Assembly (NCBI RefSeq): GCF_035594125.1
Contig: NC_087158.1
Location: 5,754,501-5,818,500, forward strand
Direction of reading: 5' to 3'
Length of the DNA: 64,000 nucleotides
DNA from: Scylla paramamosain
Taxonomy: Eukaryota > Arthropoda > Malacostraca > Decapoda > Portunidae
Shown in pieces: positions 37,656-52,300 of the stretch (the stretch's first letter is position 1; the number at the start of each line of letters is the position of its first letter). The notes below the pieces were generated by a model that made no database searches, had not been told where the DNA came from, and saw only the letters and a list, made by a program, of their open reading frames with translations. The translations under genes and the position numbers were made by a program.

Positions 37656-40600
37656 TCTTTTCAGTGTTTTTGAGCGTGTTACGCAATACAGCACTAAAAG
37701 CCAGGGTAATCACATTACATGGGAATAAAACCAAATTTTACCAAGAACTTGCCTTTAAGTGTTTTTGAGCTCCTTACATACCAAAACGCTAAAACGCATG
37801 CAAAATACATTTTATGGAGAAACAGAATAACATTACCAAAGACATGTATTTTGAGTGTTTTTGATCATGTTATCTACAAAAACGCTTAAATACATGTATA
37901 GAACCTTATGTTTCGGAAACGAAAGAACATTACGAGAAACGTGTATTATAAGTGATTTTTAAGTTCCTTCAGTACCAAAAAGCTAAAACCCACAAATAAC
38001 TCTCTTTAGAAAAAAAATAATAAATAAAAAAAATAAAAAATGGGATTATTATTTTTTTTTTTTTGTTATTCATTTTTATAGGTACCGAGATGCCAAAATT
38101 ATGCCAAAATTCAGGGAATTTATGTGAAAAAAAGAACATTATCATAAAAGTTAATTATAGCTTTTTTTTCGAAATTGTTATGTACCAAACCCTAAAGTTC
38201 ATGCAAAGTCACCTATAGGGAAGTTAAACGACTTTACCAGAAACCTGTCTTTTCAGTGTTTTTCAGCATGTTAGGCACCAAAACGATAAATAATATGGAA
38301 GTCAGTCAATATGTGAATCCAAAAGAAAATTACTGAAAACGTGTGTTTTCAGTGTTTTACATAGAAAAACGCTAAAGCGGATACAAACCATCCTATATGA
38401 AGAAATAGAATAACATTACCAGAAAGATATATTTTAAGTGTTTTTGAGCTTGTTACCTACAAAAAATGCAAAAATGGATGTAAATCACTCTAGATTAGGA
38501 AACAAAAGGACATTACGAGAAACGTGTATAATGAGTGTTTTATAGTTTTAAAACAACCACAAGGCAACGAACGCAAAAACTCGTGTATATAGAGAAATTT
38601 CTTACATACCAAAATTAATAAATGCATGAATAACATTTTTAATCGATAAAGAGAACTACCTTACCAAATTGTGTATTTTGAGTGTTTTTCACATTCTTAG
38701 TTACGAAAATGCCAAATTACATGCGAAACTAGCTTCATGAGGGAAAAAAAAATAACATTAGCAGAAAAGTGTCTTTTGAGTGTTTTTCAGCGTGATATGC
38801 AACATAGCACTAAAAAGCAGAACGATCACATTACATGGGAATAAAACCAACTTTTACGAAGAATTTGCCTTTAAGTGTTTTTTAACCCCTTATATACCAA
38901 ACCGCTAAATCGCATGCAAAACAAACTTTATGGAGAAACAGAATAACATTACCAAAAACATGTATTTTGAGTGTTTTTGATTATGTTATCTATGAAAACG
39001 CATAAGTACATGCAAAGAACATTATGTTTGGGAAACAAAAGGACATTACGAGAAACGTGTACTATTAGTGTTTTTTTAAGTTCCTTAAGTACCAAAAAGC
39101 TAAAACCCACAAATAACACTCTTTATTTAGAAAAAAAATAAAAATAAATAAATAAAAAAGATTTTTTTTTTTTTTTGTTATTCATCTTCATAGGGTCCGA
39201 TATGCCAAAATTCTGGGAAAATTCAAAGCAATTATGTGATAGAAGAATATTATCAAAAAAGTTAATTTCAGCTTTTTTTTCCGGACTGTTATGTACCAAA
39301 CCCTAAAGTGCATGCAAAGCCTCCAATATGAGGAAATTAAACGACCTTACCAGAAATCTGTGTTTTGAGTGTTTTTTAGCATGTTAGGCACCAAAACGAC
39401 AAATAATAAGGAACTCACTCTATATGGGAATTCAAAACAAAATTACTGAAAACTTGTCTTCTCAGTGTTTTACGTAAAATAAACGCTAAAACTTATGCAA
39501 ACCAACCAATATAAAGAAATAGAAAAAAAAAACATTACCAAAAAGGTATATTTTGAGTGTTTTGAGCTTGTTACCTATATAAAACACGAAAATTGATGCA
39601 AAGCACTCTATAATGGGAAAGAAAAGGACATTGCAAGAAAAGTGTATAATGAGTGTTTTATATTTCAAAAGAACCACAAGTTAAAAAAGACAATAACTAG
39701 TGTATATGAAGAGGTTTCGTAGATACCAAAATGCTGAAACTCATGAACAACACTCTTAATTGAGAAACAGAACAATCTTAAAAAATGCGAGTATTTTAAG
39801 TGCTTTTCACATTCTTAGTTACCAAAACCCCAAATTGCATGGGAAACCATCTTTATGTGAGAAAAAAATGACATTACCAGAAAAATGTCTTTTGAGTGTT
39901 TTTGAGCGTGTTAGGCAATAAAGCACTAAAAAGCAGGGTAATCACATTACATTGGAATAAAACCAATTTTTAACAAGAACTTGTCTTTAAGTGTTTTTGA
40001 TTTCCTTATATACCAAAACACTAAAATGCATACAAAATACACTTTATGGTGAAACAGAATAACATTACCAAAAACATGTATTTTGAGTGTTTTTGATCAT
40101 GTTACCAATAAAAACGCTTAAATACATGCAAAGAACCCTATTTTTGGGAAACGAAAGGGCATTACGAGAAACGTATATTATGAGTGTTTTTAAGTTTATT
40201 AAGTACGAAAAAGCTAAAAGCCACAAATTACACTCTTTATTAAGAAAAAAAAATACGATATTTTTTTTTCATTCTTATTCATCTTTACAGATAACGAGGT
40301 GCCAAAATTCGGGCAAAGTTCAGGAAATTATATGAAATAAGAACATTATCAAAAAAGTTAAATTTTGCATTTTTTTTCGGACTGTTATGTACCAAACCCC
40401 TAAAGTGCATGCAAAGCCACCTATATGGAGAAATTACACGTCTTTGCCAGAAAACTGTCTCATGAATTTTTTTTTTCAGGAACCAACACGATAAAACCCA
40501 AGGAAGTCAATCTATATGGGAATCCAAAACAAAATTACTGAAAACGTGTCTTTTCGGTGTTTTACGTAGAAAACGCTAAAACGGATGCAAACCAAACAAA

Positions 40601-40797
40601 ATGAAGAAATAGAATGACATTACCAAAAAGGTATATTTTGAGTGTTTTTGAAATTGTTACCTACAAAAAACGCGAAAATGCATGGAAAGCACTCTATATT
40701 GGGAAGGAAATGGACATTACGAGAAACGAGGATAATGAGTGTTTGATAGTTTCACAAAAACCACAAGGCAAAAAACGCAAAAACTCGTGTTTATAAA

Positions 40798-40833
40798 GTT
40801 TTAATAAAGTTTAATAAAAGTTTAATAAAGTTT
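40798..40833 (+). repeat. Short tandem triplication of an 'agtttaataa' unit
   Basis: The sequence 'agttttaataaagtttaataaaagtttaataaagttt' contains three imperfect copies of a roughly 11-bp unit in the 'gaagtttcttacat' module. Other units have a single copy, so this is local slippage. Confidence 0.7.
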
Positions 40834-43800
40834 CTTACATTCCAAAATGCTTAAAACTCATGAATAAGACTTTTAAATTAGAAACAGAACTATCTTACTA
40901 AATGTGAGTATTTTGAGTGTTTTTCACATTCTTAGTTACGAAAATCCGAAATTACAAGCGAAACTAGTTTTATGTGGGAAAAAATGACATTACCAGAAAA
41001 GTGTCATTTGAATGTTTTAGAGCGTGATATGCAACAAAGCACTGAAAACCAGAACAATGACATTACATGGGAATAAAACCAACTTTTACCAAAAACATGC
41101 CTTTAAGTGTTTTTAACTCCTTATATAAGAAAACGCTAAAACGCATGCAAAACACCCTTTATGGAGAAACAAAATAACATTACTAAAAACATGAATTTTA
41201 AGTGTTTTTGATGTTACTTATAAAAACGCTTAAATACATGCAAAGAACCCTATGTTTGTGAAACGAAAGGATATTACGAAAATTATGTATTATGAGAGTT
41301 TTTAGGTTCCTTAAGTACCAAAAATCTAAAACACACAAATAACATTCTTTATAGAGAAAAAAAAATAAGATAAAAATAAATGTATAATTTTTTTTTTTTA
41401 TTCATCTTCATAGGTACCTAGATGGTAAAATTCTGGCAAAATTCAGTGAAATTAGGTAAAGAAAAAAAATTAACAAAAAAATAATTTTAGCTTTTTTCCG
41501 GAGTTATGTACCAAACAATGAAGTGCATGCAAAGCCACCTATATGGGGAAATTACACAACTCTACCAGAAACCTGTACCAGAAGGAATTTCAACAATATT
41601 ACTGAAAACGAGTCTTTTCAGAGATTTATGAAGAAAAACGCTAAAACGGATGCAAACCAACCAATATGAAGAAATAGAATAACATTACCAAAAAGATATA
41701 TTTTGAGTGTTTTTAAGCTTGTTACCTACAAAAAATGAAAAAATGGATGGAAAGCACACTATACTAAGAAACAAAAGAACATTACGAGAAATGAGAAATA
41801 ATGAGTATTTTATAGTTTCACAAGAACCACAAAGCAATGAACGCAAAAACTCGTGTATATAAAGAAGTTTCTTACATACCAAAATGAATAACACTTTTAA
41901 CCGAGAAACAGAGCTACCCTACCAAATTGTGTATTTTGAGTGTTTTTCACATTCTTAGTTACGAAATTGCCAAATTACATGGGAAACAAGCTTTATGTGG
42001 GAAAAAAATGACATTACCAGAAAAATGTCTTTTGAGTGTTTTTGAGCGTAATACACAACAAAGCACTAAAAAGCAGAACAATCACACTACTTGGGAATAA
42101 AAACAACTTTTACGAAGAGCTTGCCTTTAAGTGTTTTTTAACTCCTTACATACCAAAACGCTAAAACGCATGTAAAACACCCTTCATGGAGAGACAGAAA
42201 AACATTACCAAAAATATGTATTTTGAGTGTTTTTGATCATGTTACTTATAAAAACGCTTAAATACATGTAAAGAACCTTATGTTTGTGTAAGAAAAGGAC
42301 ATTACGAAAATCGTGTATTATGAGTGTTTTTAAGTTCCTTAACTACCAAAAAGCTAAAACTCACAAATAACACTTTATAGAGAGAGAGAAAAAAAATTGT
42401 TATCCATCTTCATAGGTACCGAGATACCAAAATTCTGGAAAAATTCAGGGAAATTTTGTAAAAAAAAAAATAATAAAAAAAATAATTTTTAGCTTTTTTC
42501 CGGAGTTATGTACCAAACCCTGAAGTGCATGCAATATTTCTCTATGTGGAGAAATTACTCGACTTTACCAGAAACGTGTCTTTTGAGTGTTTTTTTCAGC
42601 AATTTCAACAATATTACTGAAAACGTGTCTTTTCAGTGATTTACGTAGAAAAACGCTCAAACGGATGCAAACCAACCAGTATGAAGAAATAGAATGACAT
42701 TACCATAAAGATATATTTTGAGGTTTTTCATCTTGTTACCTACAAAAAAAAGGCGAAAATGGATGAAACGCACTCTATATTAGGGAGGAAAAGGACATTA
42801 CGAGAAACGTGTATAATGAGTGTTTTATAGTTTCACAAGAACCACAAGGCAAAAAACTCAAAAACTCGTGTACATAAAGAAGTTTCTTATATACCAAAAT
42901 GCTGAAACTCATGAATAACACTTTTAATTGAGAAACAGAACTACCTTACTAAATGCCTATATTTTGAGTGTTTTTCACATTCTTAGTTACCAAAACCCCA
43001 AATTCCATGCGAAACTAGCTTTATGTGGGAAAAAATTAATATTACCAGAAAATGTCTTTCGAGTGTTTTTGAGCGTCTTAGGCAATAAACCACTAAAAAG
43101 CAGAGCAATCACATTACATGGGAATAAAACCAACTTTTACCAAGAACTCATTACATACCAAAACGCTAAAATAAATGCAAAACACCTTTTATGGACAAAC
43201 AGAATAACATTACCAAAAACATGTATTTTGAGTGTTTTTGATCATGTTATCTATAAAAATGCTTAAATAAATGCAAAGAACCTTATGTTTGGGAAACGAA
43301 AGGACATTACGAGAAATATATATTATGAGTGTTTTTTAGTTCCTTAAGTACCAAAAAGCTAAAACCCACAAATAACACTCTTTATTTAGAAAAATATATA
43401 AATAAAAAATAAAAAGAGAGGATTTTTTTTTCTTTATTGTTATTCTTCTTCATAGGTACCGAGATGCCAAAATTCTGGGAAAATTCCGGGCTATTATATG
43501 ATAAACAAAATTATCAAAAAAAGTTAATTTTAGCCTTTTTTTCGGACTATTATATACCAAACCCTAAAGTGCATGCAAAGCTTCCTATATGAGGAAATTA
43601 AACGAACTTAAAAGAAATCTGTCTTTTGAGTGTTTTTCAGAATGTTAGGTACCAAAACGATAAATAAATAAGGAACTCACTCTATATAGGAATCCAAAAC
43701 AAAATTACTGAAAACGTGTCTTCTCAGTCTTTTAAGTAGAAAAACGCTAAAACGGATGTAAACCAACCAATATGAAATAAATAGAAAAACATTACCAAAA

Positions 43801-46800
43801 AGGTATATTTTGAGTGTTTTTGAGCTTGTTACCTACAAAAAACGCGAATATTGATGCAAAGCACTCTATATTAGGAAATAAAAGGACATTGCAAGAAATG
43901 TGTATAATGAGTAATATATAGTTCAAAAGAACCAAAAGGCAAAAAAAAAAAGCAAAAACTTGTGGATATGGAGAAGTTTCCTAGATACAAAAATGCTGAA
44001 ACTTATGAATACCATTCCTAATTGAGAAACAGAACAACCTTACTAAATGCGTGTATTTTGAGAGCTTTTCACATTATTAGTTACCAAAACCCCAAATTGC
44101 ATGCGAAACCAGCTTTATGTGAGAAAAAAATGACATTACCAGAAAAATGTTTTTGAGCCTGAGAGGCAATAAAGCACGAAAAAGCAGGGCAATCACATTA
44201 CATTTGAATAAAACCAATTTTTATCAAGAACTTGCCTTTAAGTGTTTTTGAGCTCCTCATATACTAAACCGCTAAAACGCATGCAAAACAAACTTTATGG
44301 AGAAACAAAATAAAAAAAAGGAAAAACATGTATTTTGAGTGTTTTTTATCATGTTATCTATAAAAACACTTAAATACAAGCAAAGAATCTTATGTTTGAG
44401 AAAAAAAAGGACATTACGAGAAATGTATATTATGAGTATTTTTAAGTTTGTTAAGTACCAAAAACCTAAAACCCACTCTATTTAGGAAAAAAAAACAAAT
44501 AAAAAAATGAAAAAAAAGGATTTTTTTTTTTTGTTATTCATCTTCATAGGTACCGAAATGCCAAAATTCTGGGAAAATTCAAGGTAATTCTATAAGAGAA
44601 TATTATCAAAAAAGTTGATTTTAGCTTTTTTTTCGGACTGTTATGTACCAAACCCTAAACTGCATGGAAAGCCTCCTATATTAGGAAATTAAACGACCTC
44701 ACCAGAAATCTGTCTTTTGAGTGTTTTTCATTATGTTAGTCACCAAAATGATAAATAATAAGGAACTCACTTTATATGGGAATCCAAAACAAAATTACTG
44801 GAAACGTTTCTTCCCAGTGTTTTACGTAGAAAAACGCTAAAATGGATGCAAACCAACCAATATCAAGAAATAGAAAAAACATTACCAAAAAGGTATATTT
44901 TGAGTGTTTTTGAGCTTGTTACCTAGAAAAAAACGCAAAAATTGATACAAAGCACTCCATATTGGGAAACAAATGGACATTGCGAGAAAAGTGTATAATG
45001 AGTGTATTATAGTTCAAAAGAACAACAAGGCAAAAAACACAAAAACTCGTGTATAAGGAGAAGTTTCCTAGATACCAAAATGCTGAAACTCATGAATAGC
45101 ACTATTAATTGAGAAAAGGAACAACCTTACCAAGTTCGTGTATTATGAGTGTTTTTCATATTCTTAGTTACCAAAAACCCAAATTTCATACGAAACCAGA
45201 TTTATGTGGGAAAACATGACATTTCCAGAAAAATGTCTTTTGAGTGTTTTTGAGCGTGATAGGTAATAAAGCACTAAAAAGCAGGGCAATCACTTTTCAT
45301 TGCAATAAAACCGATTTTTACCAAGAACTTGCATTTAAATGTTTTTGAGCTCCTTATATACCAAACTGCTAAAACGCATGCAAAACAAACTTTATGGAGA
45401 AACAGAACAACATTACCAAAAACATGTAATTTGGGTCTTTTTTATCATGTTATTTATAAAAACGCTTAAATACATGCAAAGAACATCATGTTTGGGAAGC
45501 AAAACGACATTACGAGGAACGTGTATTGTGAGTGTTTTTTTTAAGTTCTTTAAGTAAAAAAAAAGCTAAAACCCACAAATAACACTCTTTATTTGGAAAA
45601 AAAAATAGGAGTTTTTTTTTTCATCTTCATAGGTACTTAGATGCCAAAATTCTGGGTAAATTCATGAAAATTATATGAACAAAAGAATATTATCAAAAAA
45701 GTTAATTTTAGCTTTTTTTTTCGGACTGTTATGTACCAAACCCTAAAGTGCATGCAAAGCCTCCTATATGAGGAAATTAAACGACCTTACCAGAAATCTG
45801 TCTTTTGAGTTTTTATCAGCATGTTAGGCACCAAAACGATAAATAATAAGGAACTCACTCTATATAGGAATCCAAAGCAAAATTACTGAAAATGTATCTT
45901 CTCAGTGTTTTACGTAGAAAAACGCAAAAACTCGTGTATATAAAGAAGTTTCTTAGATACCAAAATACAGAAACTTACAAATAAAAATCTGAAATAAGAA
46001 ACAGAACAACCTTAGCAAATGCGTGTATTTTGAGCGTTTTTCATATTCCTAGTTAGCAATACCCAAAATAGCATGCGAAACTATCTATATGAGGTAAAAA
46101 AATGACATTACCAGAAGTGTCTTTCAATTGTTTTTCAGCGTGTTAGGCAATGAAGTACTAAAAAGCAGGGCAATCACATTACATGGGAATAAAACCAACT
46201 TTTACCAAGAACTTGCCAATATGTGTTTTTGAGCTCCTTACTTACCAAACCGCTAAAACGCATGGAAAACAAACTTTATGGAGAAACAGAATAACATTAC
46301 CAAAAACATGTATGTTGAGTGTTTTTGATAATGTTATCTATAAAAACGCTTAAATACATGCAAAGAACCTTATGTTTGGTGAACGTAAGGACATTACGAG
46401 AAACATGTATTATGAGTGATTTTAAGTTCTTTAACTACCAAAAAAGCTAAAACCCACAAATAACACTCGTTATTTAGAAAAAATAATAAAAAAATAAAAA
46501 ATAAATAAATAAAAGGATTTTGTATTTTTTTATTTTTTTATTCACCTTCATAGGTACCGAGATGCCAAATTTCTGGGAAAAATTAGGGCAATTATATGAT
46601 AAAAGAATATTAACAAAAAAGTTGATATTAGCTTTTTTTCGGACTCTTATGTACCACACACTAAAGTGCATGCAAAGCCTCTCATATAACGAAATTAAAC
46701 AACCTCACCAGAAATCTTTGTTTTGAGGGTTTTTCAGCATGTTAGGCACCAAAACGACAAATAATAAGGAACTCACTTTATATGGCAAATCAAAAAAATT

Positions 46801-48122
46801 ACTGAAAACGTGTCTTCTCATTGTTTTACGTAGAAAAACGCTAAAACGGATGCAAACCAACCAATATCAAGAAGTAGAAAAAACATTACCAAAAAGGTAT
46901 ATTTTGAGTGTTTTTGAGCTTGTTACCTATAAAAAAACGCGAAAACTGATACAAAGCACTCTATACTGGGAAACAAAGGGACATTGCGAGAAAAGTGTAT
47001 AATGAATGTTTTATAGATCAAAAGAACCACAAGGCAAAATAACGCAAAAACTCGTGTATATGGAGAAGTTTCCTAGATACCAAAATGCTGAAACTCATGA
47101 ATAACACTCTTAATTGAGAAACAGAAAAACTTTACTAAATGCGTGTATTTTGAGTGCTTTTCACATTCTTAATTAGCAAAAACCCAAATTCCATGCGAAA
47201 CCAGCTTTATGTGGGAAAAAAATGACATTACGAGAAAAGGGTCTTTTCAGTGGTTTTGAGCGTGATAGGCAATAAAGGACTAAAAAGCACTTTACATGGC
47301 AATAAAATCAATTTTTACCAAGAACTTGCCTTTAAGTGTTTTGAACTCCTTATATACCAAAACGCTAAAACGCATGCAAAACACACTTTATTGAGGAGAA
47401 TAACATTACCAAAAACATATATTTTGAGTGTTTTTGATCATGTTACCAATAAAAACGCTTAAATACATGCAAAGAACCCTATTTTTGGGAAACGAAAGGA
47501 CATTACGAGAAACGTGTATTATGAGTGTTTTTAAGATCATTATTTACCGAAAAGCTAAAAGCCACAAATGATACTCTTTATTGAGAAAAAATAAATAAAT
47601 AAATAAAAAAATCCGATATTTTTTTTTCTTTTTTTTCATCTTCACAGGTACCGAGATGCCAATATTTGGGCAAAATTCAGGAAATTATGAGTCAATTATC
47701 AAAAAAGTTAATTTTAGCTTTTTTTTTCGTACTGTTATGTACCAAACCCTAAATTACATGCAAAGCCACCTATATGGGGAAATTAAACGTCTTTGCCAGA
47801 AAACTGTCTTATGAGTTTTTTTTTCAGCTTGTTAGACACCATAACGGTAAATAACATGCAAGTCACTCTTTATGGGAATCTAAAACAAAATTACTGAAAA
47901 CGTGTCTTTTCGGTGTTTTACGAAGAAAAACGCTAAAACTGATGCAAACCAACCAATAAGAAGAAATAAAATAACATTACCAAAAATGTACATTTTGAGT
48001 CTTTTTGAGCTTGTTACCTACAAAAAACGCGAAAATGGATGCAAAGCACTCCCTAATGGGAAACAAAAGGACATTACGAGAAAAGTATATAATGAGTGAT
48101 TTATTATTTTTGAGCAAAAGAA

Positions 48123-48146
48123 CTTGTGGTTCACAAGAACCACAAG
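48123..48146. repeat. Same short hairpin, third HOR copy
   Basis: The arms at 48123-48132 and 48137-48146, with loop acaa, are identical to those at 5890-5913 and 11223-11246. Confidence 0.8.
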
Positions 48147-49216
48147 GGAAAAAAGGCAAAAACTCGTGTATATAAAGAAGTTTCTTAGATACCAAAATGC
48201 TGAAACTCATGAATAACAATATTAATTGAGAAACAGAACAACCTTACCAAATGCGTGTATTTTCAGTGTTTTTCATATTCTTAGTTAGCAAAACCCCAAA
48301 TAGCACGCGAAACTATATTGGAAAAAAAATGACATTACCAGAAGTGTCTTTTGAGTGTTTTTGAGCGTGTTAGGCAATAAATCACAAAAAAACAGGGCAA
48401 TCACATTACATGGGAATAAAACCAACTTTTACCAAGAACTTGCCTTGAAGTGTTTTTGACCTTACAAACCAAAACGCTAAAAAGCATGCAAAAAACTCCT
48501 TTATGGAGAATCAGAATAACATTACTAAAAACATGTTTTAAGTGTTTTTGATCATGTTACCTATAAAAACGCTTAAATACATGCATAGAACCCTATGTTT
48601 GGGAAACGAAAGGACATTACAAGAAACGTGTATTAGGACCGTTTTTAAGTTCCTTAAGTACCAAAATAAAATAACCCACAAATAAATAACAAAAAAAATA
48701 GTTTTTTTTTTTATGTTGATTTTCATAGGTACCAAGATGCCAAAATTCTGCCAAAATCCAGGAAATTTATGTGGAAAAAAGAACATTATCAAAAAAGTTA
48801 ATTATAGCTCTTTTTCGGATTTTTATGTACCAAACTCTAAAGTGCATGTCACCTATATAAGGAAGTTAAACGACTTTACCAAAAACCTGTCTTTTCAGTG
48901 TTTTTCAGCATGTTAGGCACTAAAACGATAAATAATGTGGACGTCAGTCAATATGTGAATCCAAAACAAAATTACTGAAAACGTGTGTTTTCAGTGTTTT
49001 ACGTAGAAAAACGCTAAAACGGATGCAAACCAACAAATATAAAGAAATAGAATAACATTACCAAAAAGTGTTTTTGAGCTTTTTACCTACAAAAAAACGC
49101 GCAAATGGATGGAAAGCACTCTATATTGGGAAGCAAAAGGACATTACGAGAAACGTGTGTAATGAGTGTTTTATAGTTTCACAAGAACCACAAGGCAAAA
49201 AACGCAAAAACTCGTG

Positions 49217-49224
49217 TACTCGTA
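49217..49224 (+). other. Putative transposon footprint TACTCGTA
   Basis: The sequence reads 'actcgtgta-CTCGTA-tatagag'. The paralogous unit near 25605 reads 'actcgtgtatatagag'. It is the same 6-base insertion at a TA. Confidence 0.68.
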
Positions 49225-52200
49225 TATAGAGAAGTTTTGTACATACCAAAACGCTAGAACTCATGAATAACACTTTTAATTGAAAGAACTACCTTACCAA
49301 ATGTGTGTATTTTGAGTGTTTTTCACATTCTTAGTTACGTAAATCCAAAATTACATGCGAAACTAGCTTTATGTGGGAATAAAATAACATTACCAGAAAA
49401 GTGTCTTTTTAGTGTTTTTGAGCGTTATATGCAAAAAAGCACTAAAAATCAGAACAATCACATTACATTGAAATAAAACCAAATTTTACGAATAACTTGC
49501 CTTTAAGTTTTTTGAGCTCCTTACATACCAAAACGCTAAAACCCATGCAAAACACCCTTTATGGAAAAACGGAATAACATTATCAAAAACATGTATTTTA
49601 AGTGTTTTTAAGCTTGATACCAATAAAAACGCTAAATACATGCAAAGAACCCTATGTTTGGGAATGAAAGGACATTACAAGGAATGTGTATTATGAATGT
49701 TTATATATATATAATAACCAAAAAGCTAAAACCCACAAATAACACTCTTTATGAAGAAAAAATAAATAAATAAAAAAATAGCTTTTATTTTTTTTTATTG
49801 ATCTTCATAGGTACCGAAATGCCAAATTTCTGGCAAAATTCAGGAAAATTACATGAAAAAAGAATATTATGAAAAAGGTTAATTTTAGCTTTTTTTCCGG
49901 ACTGTTATGTACCAAACCCTAAAGTGTATGCAAAGCCACCTATATAGGGAAAGGGAAATTAAACGACTTTACAAGAAACCTGTCTTTTGAGTGTTTTTCA
50001 GCATGTTAGGCACCAAAATGATAAATAACATGGAAGTCACTCTATATGGGAATCCAAAACAAAATTACTGAAAACGTCTCTTTTCTGTGTTTTACGTAGA
50101 AAAACGCTAAAACAGGTGCAAACCAACCAATGTGAAGAAATAGAATAACATTACCAAAAAGGTATATTTTGAGTGTTTTTGATCATGTTACCTATAAAAA
50201 CGCTTAAATACATGCAAAGAACCTTTTCTTTAGGAAACAAAAGGACATTACGAGAAACGAGTATTATAAGTGTTTTTACGTTCCTTAAGTACCAAAAAGC
50301 TTAAACCCACAAATAACACTCTTTACAGAGAAAAAAAAAATTAATAAATGAAAAAATAGCATTTTTTTTTTTTATTAATCTTCATAGGTACGACATGCCA
50401 AAATTCTGCCAAATTCAGGGAAATTATGTGAAAAAAGAATATGAAAAAAAAATTAATTTTAGCTTTTTTTCAGACTGTTATGTACCAAACCCTAAAGTGC
50501 ATATAGAGCCACCTATATGGGGAAATTAAACGACTTTACCTGAAACCTGTCTTTTGCCTGTTTTTCAGTATGTTAGGCACCAAAACAATAAATAATATGG
50601 AAGTCACTCTGAATGAGAATCCAAAACAAAATTACTGAAAACGTGTCTTTTCAGTGTTTTACGTAGAAAAACGGTAAAACGAATGGAAATCAATCAATAT
50701 CATGAAATAGAATAATATTACCAAAAAGGTATTTTTTGTGTTTTTGAGTGAAAATGGATGCAAATCTCTCTATATTGGGAAACAAAAGGACATTACGAGA
50801 AACGTTTATAATGAGCGTTTTATAGTTTCACAAGAACCACAAGGCAAAACAAACAAAAACTTGTGTATATGGAGATGTTTCTTAGATACCAAAATGCTGA
50901 AATTCATGAATAACACTCTTAATTGAGAAACAGAACAACTTTACCAAATGCGTTTATTTTGAGTGTTTTTCACATTCTTAGTTACGAAAACCCGAAATTA
51001 CATACGAGACTAGCTTTATGTGGGAAATAAATGACAATACCAGAAAAAAGTGTCTTTTGAGTGTTTTTGAGCGTGTTAGGCAATAAAGCACAAAAAAGCA
51101 GGGCAATGACATTACATGGGAATAAAACCAACATTTACCAAGAACTTGTCTTTCAGTGTTTTTCAGCTCCTTACATACCAAAACGCTAAAATGCATGCAA
51201 AACACCCTTTATGGAGAAACAAAATAATATTATGAAAAACATGAATTTTTAGTGTTTTTGATCTGTTACCTATAAAAACGCTTAAATACATGCAAAGAAC
51301 CCTATGTTTGGGAAACGAAAGTACATTACGAGAAACGTGTATTATGAGTGTTTTTAAGTTCCATAAGTACGAAAAGAGTTAAAACCCACAAATAACACTC
51401 TTTATAGAAAGCATAAATAAATAAATAAAAACTAGGATTTTTTTTTTTTTTTTTGTTATTTATCTTCATAGATACCGAGATGCCGAAATTCTGGCAAATT
51501 TCAGGGAAATTATGTGAAAAAATAATATTATGAAAAAAGTTAATTTTAGCTTTTTTTTCGGACTGTTATGTAGCAAACCCTAAAGTGTATGCAAAGCCAC
51601 CTACATGAGGAAATTAAACGACTTTACCAGATACCTGTCTTTTGAGTGTTTTTTCAGCAAGTTAGGCACCAAAACGATAATATGGAAGTCACTCTATATG
51701 GGAATTCAAAACAAAATTACTAAAAACGTATCTTTTTAGTGTTTTAATTAGAAAAACATTAAAACGGATGTAAACCAACCAATATGAAGAAAAAGAATAA
51801 TATTACTAAAAAGTTATATTTTGAGTGTTTTTGAGCTTGTTACCTACAGAAAACGCGAAAATAGTTGCAAAGCACTCTATATTGGGAAAGAAAAGGACAT
51901 TACGAGAAACGTGTATTATGAGTGTTTTATAGTTTCACAAGAACCACAAGGCAAAACACGCAAAAACTCGTGTATATGGAGATGTTTCTTAGATACCAAA
52001 ATGCTGAAAATCATGAATAACACTCTTAATTGAGAAACAGAACAACCTTACCAAATGGGTGTATTTTGAATCTTTTTAACATTCTTACTTACCAAAACCC
52101 GAAATTACATGCGAGACTGGCTTTATGTGGGAAATAAAAGACATTACCAGAAAAAAAAGTGTCTTTTGAGTGTTTTTGAGCGTGTTAGGCAATAAAGCAC

Positions 52201-52300
52201 AAAAAAGCAGGGCAATGACATTACATGGGAATAAAACTAACTTTTACCAATAACTTGCCTTTAAGTGTTTTTAAGCTCCTTACATACGAAAATGCTAAAA

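Larger units (their letters stand above)
37656..52300 (+). repeat. Higher-order satellite array C
   Basis: The anchors are at about 38176, 39287, 40383, 41503, 42504, 43549, 44640, 45727, 46645, 47733, 48822, 49903, 50477 and 51563. From about 43.7 kb the order of subtypes follows array A from about 6.8 kb, at an offset near 36.9 kb. The offset drops to about 35.85 kb after 49.5 kb because one unit is missing. No gene is present. Confidence 0.86.
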
